DNA from: Bacillota bacterium
GTDB lineage: Bacteria; Bacillota; Clostridia; Christensenellales; UMGS416
Assembly: GCA_023422005.1 (NCBI GenBank)
Contig: JAEZSC010000187.1
Location: 1 to 23,748, forward strand
Direction: 5' to 3'
Length of the DNA: 23,748 nucleotides
The notes under the pieces were generated by a model. The model searched no databases, was not told where the DNA came from, and was given only the letters and a program-made list of their open reading frames with translations. The position numbers and the translations under genes were made by a program. Below are positions 9,553 through 17,243 of the stretch, in pieces; positions within the stretch are counted from its first letter, which is position 1, and every line of letters starts with the position of its first letter.

Positions 9553-10232
9553 TTGCGCGTCACCTCATCGCGCACGATGCGCCCGTCTTCTATACCGATG
9601 ATGCGGTCGGCCTGCAGCGCGATGTCCACGTCGTGGGTGATCACGATCAGCGTCTGGCCGAACTCCTTGTTGCACTGGCGCAGCAGCGCCAGGATGTCCG
9701 CGCTGTTGCGGCTGTCCAGATTGCCCGTGGGCTCGTCGGCCAGCACGATGGCGGGGCTGTTGACCAGTGCCCGGCCGATGGACACCCGCTGCTGCTGGCC
9801 GCCGGAGAGCTGGTTGGGCAGGTGCCGGCGGCGGTCTTCCAGATTGAGCATGCGCAGGATGGTGTCCAACTGCTTGGGCTCGCTCTTGCGGCCGTCCAGC
9901 AGCAGCGGCAGCAGGATGTTCTCCTCCACCGTGAGCACAGGGATCAGGTTGTAGAACTGATAGATCAGGCCCACCTGGCGGCGGCGGAAGATGGCCAGCG
10001 CGCTTTCGTCCAGCGTGGAAAGGTTCACACCGTCCACATACACCTGCCCGTCGGTGGGGCGATCCACACCGCCCAAAGTATGAAGCAGTGTGCTCTTGCC
10101 CGAGCCCGACGAGCCCACGATGGCCACGAACTCGCCCTTTTCCACGCTCAGCGACACATCATCCAGCGCCCGCACGGCAGCCTCTCCGCTGCCATACACC
10201 TTACTGACGTTTTCTACTTTCAAAATTTCCAT
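9549..10232 (-). CDS. ABC transporter ATPase (MacB/LolD/BceA type)
   Basis: This 227-aa nucleotide-binding subunit has all motifs: Walker A GSSGSGKST, Q-loop YQFYNLIPVLT, signature LSGGQQQR, Walker B IVLADEPTGNLD and switch histidine in VITHD. The sequence is of the MacB/LolD/BceA subfamily that always pairs with FtsX-type permeases, here the next gene. I chose ATG 10232 over GTG 10241 because GAGGAG sits eight bases before the ATG and would overlap the GTG. The 82-base gap from the kinase gene is the largest inside the five-gene module and holds candidate regulator sites and a -10 hexamer. Confidence 0.97.
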   Translation of the reverse strand: MEILKVENVSKVYGSGEAAVRALDDVSLSVEKGEFVAIVGSSGSGKSTLLHTLGGVDRPTDGQVYVDGVNLSTLDESALAIFRRRQVGLIYQFYNLIPVLTVEENILLPLLLDGRKSEPKQLDTILRMLNLEDRRRHLPNQLSGGQQQRVSIGRALVNSPAIVLADEPTGNLDSRNSADILALLRQCNKEFGQTLIVITHDVDIALQADRIIGIEDGRIVRDEVTRK

Positions 10233-10262
10233 GGCATTCACTCCTCATAATCGTATGATGCC

Positions 10263-10316
10263 ATTGTAATGGGCGCAGATGACGCCGCGGTGACAGCATC
10301 GGTGACAAAATTGTCA
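10263..10316 (-). promoter_or_regulatory. Putative response-regulator operator and promoter before the ABC genes
   Basis: On the minus strand this gap holds TGACA-N4-TGTCA (10303-10316, overlapping the kinase stop), then a direct repeat TGTCACCG (10300-10307 and 10288-10295) with a 12-bp period, then TACAAT (10263-10268) as a -10 without a recognisable -35. Activator-dependent promoters have this form, and BceR-like regulators are known to use inverted TNACA-N4-TGTAA-type sites. Assignment to the adjacent OmpR-type regulator is inferred. Confidence 0.45.
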
Positions 10317-11309
10317 CTTGGGCAAACGAATCTCGAAGGCGCTGCCGCCTTGGGGGAGGGTGTGCGCCGACACGGAGCCATCCTGCCCCTGCACGATGGC
10401 CGCCGCCAGCGCCAGGCCCACGCCAACGCTGTCCTCATGGGCGTTGCTGCCGCGGTAGAATCGGCTCCAGATGTGGGGCAGATCGGCCGGGTCGATGCCC
10501 GGCCCGCCGTCCTGTATACGGATCTGAGTGTACAGGGGATTTTCGGAACAGCTGACCGTCAGCGTGCCGCCGTCAGGCGTATGCTCGACGCAGTTCTTCA
10601 GGATGTTGAGTACGGCCTCCGCCGTCCACGCCGGGTCGCAGCGCAGCGTCACCGTGCCCGCATCCACGCGCAGCGACTGGTTTTTGAGCTCCATGGGGAT
10701 CAGCAGCGGCGCCAGCGCCCGCTGCAACAGTGCATCGGCGCGCACCGGAGTGCTCTGGAACTGCACCGCCCCCGCGTCCAGGCGGGAGAGCTTGAGCAAC
10801 GCGCTCAACAACCACTGCAACCGCTCCAGCTGCGCGCGGATGCGCCCGGTGAATTCCAGGCGCCGGTCCTCCGGCAGGTCTGAGTCGCACAGCAAGTCGG
10901 TCATCACGAAGAGCGATGTCAGCGGCGTCTTGAGCTGATGGGAAATGTCGGTGAGCATCTCCTGCAATGCGCTCTTGTCGCGCTTCAGCTGTGCGTTCTG
11001 CTCGCGGAGCATGACCGTGGTCTTGTAGAGTTCGCTTCTCAGTATGGAAAGCTCGCCCTCGGTTTCGTCCCTGGGGTCCAGGCTGTGGTCTCCGCCATTG
11101 ATGCGGCGCAGCTGGTCGCTGAGCCGGGCGATCTGGCGGTAGCGCCAGGAGGTGAAGACCAGCGTGGCTGCCAGGAACAAGACGGAAAACCCGGCGCACA
11201 GCGCCGCCGCCGCCGGGGAAATGAGCAGGCCCAAGGCGACGCTAAGCGCTGCCAGCGCCAACAGCGTCAACAGATATAGACGGAACTCCCGGTTGCGCAG
11301 CATGATCAT
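10314..11309 (-). CDS. Sensor histidine kinase with minimal extracellular loop
   Basis: This 331-aa kinase has two closely spaced helices at about 11-30 and 33-54, leaving only two or three residues outside. A linker to ~110 follows, then the HisKA box DISHQLKTPLTSL with the phospho-accepting H124, the N box NILKNCVEH (235-243), the G1 box DGGPGI (267-272), the F-box-like FYRGSN and the G2 box GVGLALA. Intramembrane-sensing kinases such as BceS and LiaS lack a ligand domain and read a transporter or membrane state. The downstream ABC permease is the natural partner. The ATG overlaps the regulator stop by four bases (ATGA). It lacks a clear HAMP domain. Signal unknown. Confidence 0.96.
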   Translation of the reverse strand: MIMLRNREFRLYLLTLLALAALSVALGLLISPAAAALCAGFSVLFLAATLVFTSWRYRQIARLSDQLRRINGGDHSLDPRDETEGELSILRSELYKTTVMLREQNAQLKRDKSALQEMLTDISHQLKTPLTSLFVMTDLLCDSDLPEDRRLEFTGRIRAQLERLQWLLSALLKLSRLDAGAVQFQSTPVRADALLQRALAPLLIPMELKNQSLRVDAGTVTLRCDPAWTAEAVLNILKNCVEHTPDGGTLTVSCSENPLYTQIRIQDGGPGIDPADLPHIWSRFYRGSNAHEDSVGVGLALAAAIVQGQDGSVSAHTLPQGGSAFEIRLPK

Positions 11310-11989
11310 TCCCCCGCCCGGTAGCCCAGGCCGCGCACGGTCTGTATCAGCCGCGGGCTTTGCGGGTCGTCGCCCAGCTTCTCCCGCAGGCGCTTGATGT
11401 AGACGCTCAGCGTGTTGTCATTGACAAACTCGCCGGCGATGTCCCAGATGCCCTCCAGCAACTGGCTTCGGCTGAGCACCTGGCCGCTGTGGGCAGCCAG
11501 CGTCAACAGCAGCCGATACTCCAGCGCCGTCAGCGGGGGGATTTCGTCCCCATTTCTTGTAACCTTTGCTTGTTTTGTATTGATTGTTACGTCTCCCAAC
11601 TGCAGAACGTCCGCACTGTCCTGGGATTTCTCGGTGCGGCGCAGTATGGTCCTCAGGCGGGACATCAGCTCTCTGACGCGGAAGGGCTTGGAGATGTAAT
11701 CGTCGGCGCCCATATCCAGGCCCATAACGACGTTAACCTCGTCGTCGAAGGCAGTCAGGAACACGACGGGCGTATCCCCCGAAGCGCGGATCAGGCGGCA
11801 CAGGTCATAGCCGCTGCCGTCAGGCAGGTTCAAGTCCAGCAGCGCCAAATCGAAATGCTTTGTACCGATGGCGTCCCGGGCCTGCGCGGCGTTGGCGCAC
11901 AGGATGACATCGTAGCCCTCCTGCCGCAGCGAGTAATCCAGACCCATGGATATGGTTTTTTCGTCCTCTACCAGCAAAATCGTCTTCAT
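11306..11989 (-). CDS. OmpR/PhoB-family response regulator
   Basis: This 227-aa protein has a receiver domain (acidic pair VEDE near residue 8, phospho-acceptor in LALLDLNLPDGSGYDL, conserved FLTAF threonine, and ISKPF lysine) followed by a winged-helix DNA-binding domain (LTALEYRLLLTLAAHSGQVLSR... through VYIKRLREKLGDD and VRGLGYRA). I chose ATG 11989 because AGAGGT is seven bases upstream; GTG 11995 is too close to it. It is the first gene of the module and is translationally coupled to the kinase. Likely targets are its own operon and the TGTCACCG sites before the ABC ATPase. Confidence 0.97.
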   Translation of the reverse strand: MKTILLVEDEKTISMGLDYSLRQEGYDVILCANAAQARDAIGTKHFDLALLDLNLPDGSGYDLCRLIRASGDTPVVFLTAFDDEVNVVMGLDMGADDYISKPFRVRELMSRLRTILRRTEKSQDSADVLQLGDVTINTKQAKVTRNGDEIPPLTALEYRLLLTLAAHSGQVLSRSQLLEGIWDIAGEFVNDNTLSVYIKRLREKLGDDPQSPRLIQTVRGLGYRAGE

Positions 11990-12008
11990 AGGCACGACCT
12001 CTTGCGAC

Positions 12009-12035
12009 AGTATAACACAATCGGCGGAATCTCAA
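12009..12035 (-). promoter_or_regulatory. Promoter of the regulator/kinase operon
   Basis: Minus strand: TGTTATACT (12009-12017) is an extended -10 with a 5/6 hexamer. TTGAGA (12030-12035) sits at a short 15-base spacing. The ATG is about 20 bases downstream of the -10. Confidence 0.5.
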
Positions 12036-12064
12036 ATGAACAAATCGTCGCTTGAGCGGCATGC

Positions 12065-12093
12065 AAAAGCCCGCCGTCCTGTGACGGCGGGCT
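12065..12093 (-). terminator. livF: Intrinsic terminator of the liv operon
   Basis: A 10-bp perfect stem (AGCCCGCCGT at 12068-12077 with its complement at 12084-12093) with a six-base loop lies 16 bases past the livF stop and runs into TTTT on the minus strand. It insulates the liv operon from the regulator operon downstream. Confidence 0.85.
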
Positions 12094-12108
12094 GGATGCT
12101 TGAAAGGA

Positions 12109-12810
12109 TTAACCCAGGTAAGCCTTCTTGATCTCCTCGCTCTCCCGCAGCTCGGAGGCGACGCCTTCGGTTACAATGCGGCCGGTCTCCATGACGTAAG
12201 CGCGGTTGGCTGTCTGCAGCGCCATATGGGCGTTCTGCTCTACGAGCAGTATCGTGACGCCCTGTCCGTTGATCCAGCGGATTATCGCGAAGATCTCCTG
12301 CACCAGCTTGGGGGCCAGACCCATGGATGGTTCATCCAGCAGCAGAAGCTTGGGCTCGGTCATCAGCGCGCGGCCGATGGCCAGCATCTGCTGCTCGCCA
12401 CCGCTGAGCGTGCCCGCCGGCTGGCGGCAGCGCTCCTTAAGGCGCGGGAAGCGTTCCATGACGTTGTCCATGTTGGCCTTCATGTTCTTGCGCACACGGG
12501 GCAAATAGGCGCCCATCTCCAGGTTTTCCTGCACGGTCAGGTTGGCGAACACGCGCCGCCCCTCCGGCACCTGCACCAGGCCCATCTCCACGCGCTTGTC
12601 CGGGGAGACTTTCTCCAGGTCGCGGCCCAGAAACTCCACACTACCTCCGGTCTTGGGGATGATGCCCGAAGCGCTGTGCAGCGTCGTCGTCTTGCCGGCG
12701 CCGTTGGCGCCGATCAATGTGACGATCTCGCCCTGGCCTACCTCCAGCGAAACGCCGTGCAGCGCCTCGATGTTGCCGTAGTTGACCTTTAAATCGGTAA
12801 TCTTCAGCAT
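12109..12810 (-). CDS. livF: Branched-chain amino acid ABC transporter ATPase LivF
   Basis: This 233-aa ATPase is the shorter of the two LIV ATPases. It shows Walker A GANGAGKTT, the LivF-typical VPEGRRVFANLTVQENL, signature LSGGEQQMLAIGRAL, Walker B LLLLDEPSMGLAP and LLVEQN in place of the usual switch His-Asp. It works as a heterodimer with LivG to power uptake of leucine, isoleucine and valine, or of related amides and short amino acids, through LivHM. Its ATG overlaps the LivG stop by one base (TAATG). It is the last gene of the operon and a strong terminator follows. Confidence 0.97.
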   Translation of the reverse strand: MLKITDLKVNYGNIEALHGVSLEVGQGEIVTLIGANGAGKTTTLHSASGIIPKTGGSVEFLGRDLEKVSPDKRVEMGLVQVPEGRRVFANLTVQENLEMGAYLPRVRKNMKANMDNVMERFPRLKERCRQPAGTLSGGEQQMLAIGRALMTEPKLLLLDEPSMGLAPKLVQEIFAIIRWINGQGVTILLVEQNAHMALQTANRAYVMETGRIVTEGVASELRESEEIKKAYLG

Positions 12811-13598
12811 TAGAGCGGCACCTCCTCGCCCAGATAGGCCTTGATGACCTGCGGATTGTTCCGGATCTCCTCAGGCAGGCCCTGGGCGATCAGTTCGCCG
12901 TAGTCCAGAACGAGTATGCGCTCGCAGATCTTCATGACCAGACTCATATCATGCTCTATGAGCAGGATGGTCAGGTTGAACTCATCGCGGATGAACGTGA
13001 TGAGCCGGCACAGGTCCTGGGTCTCCTGAGGGTTCATGCCGGCGGCGGGTTCGTCCAGCAGCAAAATCTGCGGGTTGCACGCCAGCGCCCGGGCAATCTC
13101 CAGCTTGCGCTGCTCACCGTAGGGCAGGCTGGCCGCCATCTCGCCGGCCTTGCTGTCCAGGTTGAAGATCTTCAACAGCGCCATGGCCCGGTCGCGGATG
13201 CTTTCCTCCTCCTTGCGGTACTTGGGCAGCCGCAGGATGGCCGACACGGAATAATAACGCACCGTGGGGTGAAAGCTCAGGCGGACGTTGTCCAGCACCG
13301 TCATGCGTTTGAACAGGCGGATGTTCTGGAATGTGCGCGCGATGCCGATGCGGGCAATCTGCCAGGCCTTCTGGTGACCCAACGAATGGGTCGTTTTGCC
13401 GTCGCGGCCGGTAAAAATGGCCGTGCCGGATGTGGGCGTATAGACGCCGGTCAGCATGTTGAATACCGTGGTCTTGCCAGCGCCGTTGGGGCCGATGAGC
13501 CCGATGAGCTCACCTGCCTCCATCTGCAGGTTGAACTTACTGACGGCTTTGAGGCCGCCGAAGGTGATGGAAAGATCCTTAATGTCAAGAATGGGCAT
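12810..13598 (-). CDS. livG: Branched-chain amino acid ABC transporter ATPase LivG
   Basis: This 262-aa ATPase has Walker A GPNGAGKTT, the LivG-typical ARTFQNIRLF after the Q-loop, a degenerate signature LPYGEQRKLEIARAL, Walker B ILLLDEPAAGMNP and switch IEHDM, ending with the family's C-terminal NPQVIKAYLGEE. It begins inside the 3' end of livM (14-base overlap). AAAGGAGG is eight bases before the ATG, so translation is probably coupled. Paired with LivF. Confidence 0.97.
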   Translation of the reverse strand: MPILDIKDLSITFGGLKAVSKFNLQMEAGELIGLIGPNGAGKTTVFNMLTGVYTPTSGTAIFTGRDGKTTHSLGHQKAWQIARIGIARTFQNIRLFKRMTVLDNVRLSFHPTVRYYSVSAILRLPKYRKEEESIRDRAMALLKIFNLDSKAGEMAASLPYGEQRKLEIARALACNPQILLLDEPAAGMNPQETQDLCRLITFIRDEFNLTILLIEHDMSLVMKICERILVLDYGELIAQGLPEEIRNNPQVIKAYLGEEVPL

Positions 13599-14676
13599 TG
13601 TCGTTGCCTCCTTTGGCCGCGCGGCGCTCGCCCAGGCGGACGATTTGCCTCTTCCACCAGCGGGTCGACAGCAGCGTGTCGGTCAGCGCAAGCTCCTTGG
13701 TGCCCAGCAGGCCCTGGGGGCGGAAGATCATCATCAGGATGAGCAGCAGCGGATAGATCACCAGGCGATAGCTGGACAGCTCCAGCGGAAACTGCACGCC
13801 GCCCAGGTTGATCGGGATCGTGGGCAGATTGCGCAGCACCGTCTCCTGCAACAGCACCACGACAAAGCCTGCTGTCACCGTACCCGTAAGAGACCCGAGG
13901 CCACCGAACACGACGATGACCAAGAAGTCCATAGACTTCAAGAATGTGAAGCTGCCGGGGTTGAGATACCCATAGTGGCCGGCAAACAGCGACCCGGCGA
14001 CGCCAGCCAGCAATGTGGACAGCGTAAAAGCGTAAACCTTGGTATAGTAGACATTGATGCCCATGGCCTCAGCGGCGATTTCATCGTCGCGCACCGACAG
14101 GATGGCCCTGCCATGGGAACTGGTCAGCAGATGGGTCAACGCCAGAATAGCCAGCACCATGAACAAGGACACCCATACGAAGTTGCTAAGCGTCTGGTTG
14201 CCAAGAAAGTTTGCGATGCTGGGGATGCCCATCATACCGGCGGCGCCACCGGTCAGCTTGTCCAGGTTCATCAGCACCACGCGGATGATCTCGCCAAAGC
14301 CCAGCGTCACGATGGCCAGATAGTCACCGCGCAGCTTGAGGGCCATGGAGCCGAAGATCAGGCCTATCAGTGCGGTGAACAGCGAAGCCAGCACCAACGC
14401 AGGAAACATCGGAAATCCGGCCTTGAGCATGATGGCCGTGCCGTACGCGCCCACGGCCATGAAGCCCGCGTGTCCCAGTACCAGCTGGCCGGACATGCCG
14501 GTCACGAGGTTCAAGCCCAGTGCCACGATGATGTTGATGCTGGCTGTGGTCAAAACGGTGGTCACATATTCGTTGAATACACCCAGCGACGCGAGGGCCA
14601 CGATGACGCCATAGACGACGAGGATAAAAGCAACCTGCTTGCCCAGGCGTTGAAACAGACTTCCCTTGCTCTTCAT
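13585..14676 (-). CDS. livM: Branched-chain amino acid ABC transporter permease LivM
   Basis: This 363-aa permease has about nine to ten hydrophobic helices. It carries family landmarks: LGLNLVTGMSGQLVLGHAGFM near residues 55-75, LRGDYLAIVTLGFGEIIR near 113-130 and the coupling motif region AAEAMGINVYYTK. The C-terminal cytoplasmic tail is rich in Arg and Lys. It forms the membrane channel with LivH. AAGGTGG lies seven bases before the ATG and the gap to livH is 12 bases. Confidence 0.97.
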   Translation of the reverse strand: MKSKGSLFQRLGKQVAFILVVYGVIVALASLGVFNEYVTTVLTTASINIIVALGLNLVTGMSGQLVLGHAGFMAVGAYGTAIMLKAGFPMFPALVLASLFTALIGLIFGSMALKLRGDYLAIVTLGFGEIIRVVLMNLDKLTGGAAGMMGIPSIANFLGNQTLSNFVWVSLFMVLAILALTHLLTSSHGRAILSVRDDEIAAEAMGINVYYTKVYAFTLSTLLAGVAGSLFAGHYGYLNPGSFTFLKSMDFLVIVVFGGLGSLTGTVTAGFVVVLLQETVLRNLPTIPINLGGVQFPLELSSYRLVIYPLLLILMMIFRPQGLLGTKELALTDTLLSTRWWKRQIVRLGERRAAKGGNDNAHS

Positions 14677-14688
14677 TTCAACACCACC

Positions 14689-15612
14689 TTACACTTTCTC
14701 ACGGGTCAGCTTGCCCAGAATGCCGGTAGGCCGCAGATACAGCACGATGATCAGGATGGCGAACACGATGCCATCCGCCCACAGCGATGATATATAGCCC
14801 TTGGTGAAGGACTCCACCAGACCGATCAGCAGGCCTCCAAGCATGGCGCCGGGCACGCTGCCGATGCCGCCCAACACCGCAGCGATGAAGCATTTAAGAC
14901 CCGGCATGATGCCCATATAGGGGTTTATCTGCGGGAAGGAGAACGCGTAAAGAATGCCCGCGGCTGCGGCCAGCGCCGCTCCGATGGCAAAGGTGAAACT
15001 GATGACGAAGTCCACCGGGATGCCCATGAGCTTCGCAGCGTTCATATCAAAGGAAACAGCGCGCATGGCCTTGCCCATGCGGGTGTAATTGACGATGTAA
15101 TTGAGCACGATCATCAGCACAACGGCGGTCAGCATGACGAACACATGCATCGGCGCGATGTGCAACCCCGTGGCATTTTTGATGCCCGCGCTGATCTGCT
15201 GGAACGGGTACAGGATCGCCTCCCCCAACTGCGGATATTGCCGCGGGTTGGGGCCGATGAAGGGCAGCGTCTTGCTGCCGTTTTCCAAGAACATGGAAAC
15301 GCCGATGGCCGTGATCAGCGCATTGAGCCTGGGCGCGTTGCGCAAAGGCTTATAGCATGTTTTCTCCATAAAAATGCCAATGGCAGCGCAGCCGGCCATA
15401 GCCACCAAGAATGCCACCACACTCAGCCACAGCGGCATGGAGCTCCCCACCAGCACGAAGTAGGCCATGTAGGCGCCCAGCATCAGGATGTCTCCGTGGG
15501 CAAAGTTAATAAGCTTCACGATGCCGTACACCATCGTGTAGCCCAGGGCGATCAGCGCGTATATGCTGCCGATGGTGAGCCCTATGAAGAGATAATTAAG
15601 CAACTTTTCCAT
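14689..15612 (-). CDS. livH: Branched-chain amino acid ABC transporter permease LivH
   Basis: This 307-aa integral membrane protein has the LivH pattern: IGSIYALIALGYTMVYGIVK at the start, NFAHGDILMLGAY, RLNALITAIGVSMFLENG, the coupling helix region MNAAKLMGIPVD and LGGIGSVPGAMLGGLLIG. I chose ATG 15612 (AGAGGTG about five bases upstream). An in-frame extension upstream would place 22 non-conserved residues across the intercistronic hairpin and is rejected. It is the second gene of the operon, after the binding protein. Confidence 0.96.
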   Translation of the reverse strand: MEKLLNYLFIGLTIGSIYALIALGYTMVYGIVKLINFAHGDILMLGAYMAYFVLVGSSMPLWLSVVAFLVAMAGCAAIGIFMEKTCYKPLRNAPRLNALITAIGVSMFLENGSKTLPFIGPNPRQYPQLGEAILYPFQQISAGIKNATGLHIAPMHVFVMLTAVVLMIVLNYIVNYTRMGKAMRAVSFDMNAAKLMGIPVDFVISFTFAIGAALAAAAGILYAFSFPQINPYMGIMPGLKCFIAAVLGGIGSVPGAMLGGLLIGLVESFTKGYISSLWADGIVFAILIIVLYLRPTGILGKLTREKV

Positions 15613-15638
15613 CGATCCACCTCTTACCCCTTGCACGA

Positions 15639-15671
15639 GGGAAGCGCGAAACACGATGTTCCGCGCTTCCC
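15639..15671 (-). terminator. Intercistronic hairpin between livJ and livH
   Basis: A 10-bp GC-rich stem (GGGAAGCGCG at 15639-15648, CGCGCTTCCC at 15662-15671) extends inward by about five further pairs, including a G-U on the minus-strand RNA, to a three-base loop. No T-run follows. It sits between the binding-protein gene and the first permease gene, where such hairpins partly terminate transcription or protect the upstream mRNA and so raise binding-protein levels. Confidence 0.65.
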
Positions 15672-15708
15672 CTATCAAAAACTCAGTTTTTTAGCCTAGC
15701 CGATGCCA

Positions 15709-16905
15709 TCACGGATCGACCGTGGCAAAGTACTTAGCGGCCAGCTTGCCGTCTTCACCCTTGACAAGGGTTACGATCACGGCGGACTTTACAGGGTTGC
15801 GGCTGGCGTCGAAGGAGATGCTGCCGGTGACGAACTTGCCTGTGACGGCCTTCATGGCGTCACGCACCTTGGCCTTGTCGGTGGAGCCGGCGGCGGTGAT
15901 GGCCTTGGCCACGATCTGCATGGCGTCATAACCCAGAGCGGCCAGAGCGTTGGGAACCTCGCCATTGTAAGCCTTCTTATACTTATCGACGAAGGCAACA
16001 ACATCCGGATCGGTGGCGCCGGGGTCATAGTGGTTGGAGAAGTAGGTGCCTACGGCTTCCAGACCAGCCACGCCGGTGATGCCGTCCCAGCCGTCGCCGC
16101 CCAGCAGGATCACATCGGCCATACCAGCGTCACGGATCTGCTTGGTGATCAGGGCGTTCTTGTTGTAATAATCGGGCAGGAAGATGACCTCAGGAGCGCT
16201 TTCCTTGACCTTGGAGATGATGACGGAGAAGTCCGCATCGTCCTTGGTGTAGGCTTCCTTGGCGGTGATGGTGCCGCCGCCGGCGGTGAAAGCCTTCTCA
16301 AACTCGGTGGCCAAACCCTTGGAGTAGTCATTGCCGTTGTCAAAGAGAATGGCGGCCTTGGTCTTCTTGAGGTTTTCTGTGGCGAACTTGCCGCATACAG
16401 TGCCCTGGAAGGGATCGATGAAGCAAGTGCGGTAGATGTAGTCGCCAGTCTTGGTGACTTCCTCGTTGGTGGAGGCGGTCGTAATCAGCGGGATGCCGTC
16501 CTTCTGGGCGAGAGGGGCGATGGCCAGCGTGCACTTGGAGGCCACGGAACCGATGATAACGTCGACCTTGTCCTGGGAGGTCAGCTTCTTGTAGACGTCC
16601 ACGGACTTCTCAGGGGTGTTCTCGTCGTCAGCAAGGACGAGTTCAATCTGCTTGCCATTGACACCACCGGCCGCGTTGATCTCGGAGATGGCAATCTTGA
16701 TGGCGTTGGACGTGGATACACCATACACGGAAACGTCGCCGGTCATGGGCATAATGGCACCGATCTTGATGGTGCCGCCGGAGGCGGCGGGGGCGGCGCT
16801 GGTTGCGGCAGATCCTGTGGGTTTGGCTGTCTGGCAACCGGCCAGAACCAGGCCCACCACCAGCGTGAGAACGACGGCCAAGGCGAGTGCGCGGGTCTTC
16901 TTCAT
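15709..16905 (-). CDS. livJ: Branched-chain amino acid ABC transporter substrate-binding lipoprotein
   Basis: This 398-aa precursor has a signal peptide with lipobox LAGC (C24) and an Ala/Ser/Thr linker, followed by a periplasmic-binding-protein type I fold of the Leu/Ile/Val family: IKIGAIMPMTGDVSVYG, AISEINAAGGVNGKQIELVLADDENTPEK, IIGSVASKCTLAIAPLA, PLITTASTNEEVT and YIYRTCFIDPFQGTVC. It captures the amino acid outside the membrane and delivers it to LivHM. I chose ATG 16905 (AAGGAGGAG eight bases upstream) over an in-frame ATG 75 bases earlier. It is first in the operon. Ligand specificity within the family cannot be read from sequence alone. Confidence 0.97.
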   Translation of the reverse strand: MKKTRALALAVVLTLVVGLVLAGCQTAKPTGSAATSAAPAASGGTIKIGAIMPMTGDVSVYGVSTSNAIKIAISEINAAGGVNGKQIELVLADDENTPEKSVDVYKKLTSQDKVDVIIGSVASKCTLAIAPLAQKDGIPLITTASTNEEVTKTGDYIYRTCFIDPFQGTVCGKFATENLKKTKAAILFDNGNDYSKGLATEFEKAFTAGGGTITAKEAYTKDDADFSVIISKVKESAPEVIFLPDYYNKNALITKQIRDAGMADVILLGGDGWDGITGVAGLEAVGTYFSNHYDPGATDPDVVAFVDKYKKAYNGEVPNALAALGYDAMQIVAKAITAAGSTDKAKVRDAMKAVTGKFVTGSISFDASRNPVKSAVIVTLVKGEDGKLAAKYFATVDP

Positions 16906-16930
16906 GTACGTTTCTCCTCCTTGATTAGAT

Positions 16931-16982
16931 AAATGGTGAAGAAATAGCATTCCCCGTGTGAACCGCCATTGCTTCACCATTT
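16931..16982 (-). repeat. 11-bp inverted repeat in the liv leader
   Basis: AAATGGTGAAG (16931-16941) and its exact complement (16972-16982) enclose 30 bases, all inside the predicted 5' leader of livJ and ending about 25 bases before the start codon. It could fold in the mRNA or act as a DNA site. Confidence 0.5.
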
Positions 16983-16992
16983 GTTATACAAG

Positions 16993-17027
16993 AAGCTATC
17001 ACATCTTATGCATGATGTCAAGCATAA
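16993..17027 (-). promoter_or_regulatory. liv operon promoter with overlapping palindromic operator
   Basis: Minus strand: a perfect -35 TTGACA (17016-17021), a 17-base spacer and a weak -10 TAGCTT (16993-16998). The -35 is inside the inverted repeat TTATGC-N10-GCATAA (17006-17027), placed where a repressor would block RNA polymerase. No CodY-type box was recognised. Confidence 0.45.
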
Positions 17028-17192
17028 AGTATATTAAATATGAAGGAACAAACGCATCTTCTAGCAAAATAAAAGGAAAACAAGGATAGAAAACAGGTAT
17101 TTCTTGCGGTTTGTCGCATGTAAGCGCATTTAAAGTTGCATTTTCATACTGCCTTGCTGGGGAAATTGCAAGCAGTACCTCCTAGAATATGC

Positions 17193-17219
17193 AAAGAGCC
17201 GCTTTCGCAGCGGCTCTTT
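17193..17219 (-). terminator. Terminator of the ferredoxin gene
   Basis: AAAGAGCCGC (17193-17202) and GCGGCTCTTT (17210-17219) form a 10-bp stem with a seven-base loop, 25 bases past the ferredoxin stop. The A/T outer pairs make it usable in both directions. Confidence 0.75.
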
Positions 17220-17243
17220 CCTCATCGAGACGGTCCAGTATCT

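Larger units (their letters stand above)
16906..17243. other. 338-base intergenic region upstream of the liv operon
   Basis: No gene is seen. Read on the minus strand it holds the liv promoter and a palindrome around its -35, and an 11-bp inverted repeat in the leader. It also contains an A/T-rich stretch (17030-17110) with no recognised signal and the ferredoxin terminator at its far end. Confidence 0.7.

Noticed and set aside
13456..16932. Plus-strand open frames of 400+ codons opposite the liv genes
   Set aside because: Low-complexity composition rich in His/Gln or Gly/Asp without motifs; they mirror the codon bias of livM, livG and livJ.
16906..16980. In-frame 25-codon extension of livJ containing Leu codons CTA, CTT and TTA (possible leucine leader peptide)
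   Set aside because: It has no stop before livJ, would place residues before the signal peptide, and the internal ATG has a much better ribosome binding site; the Leu codons are too few for a convincing attenuator.
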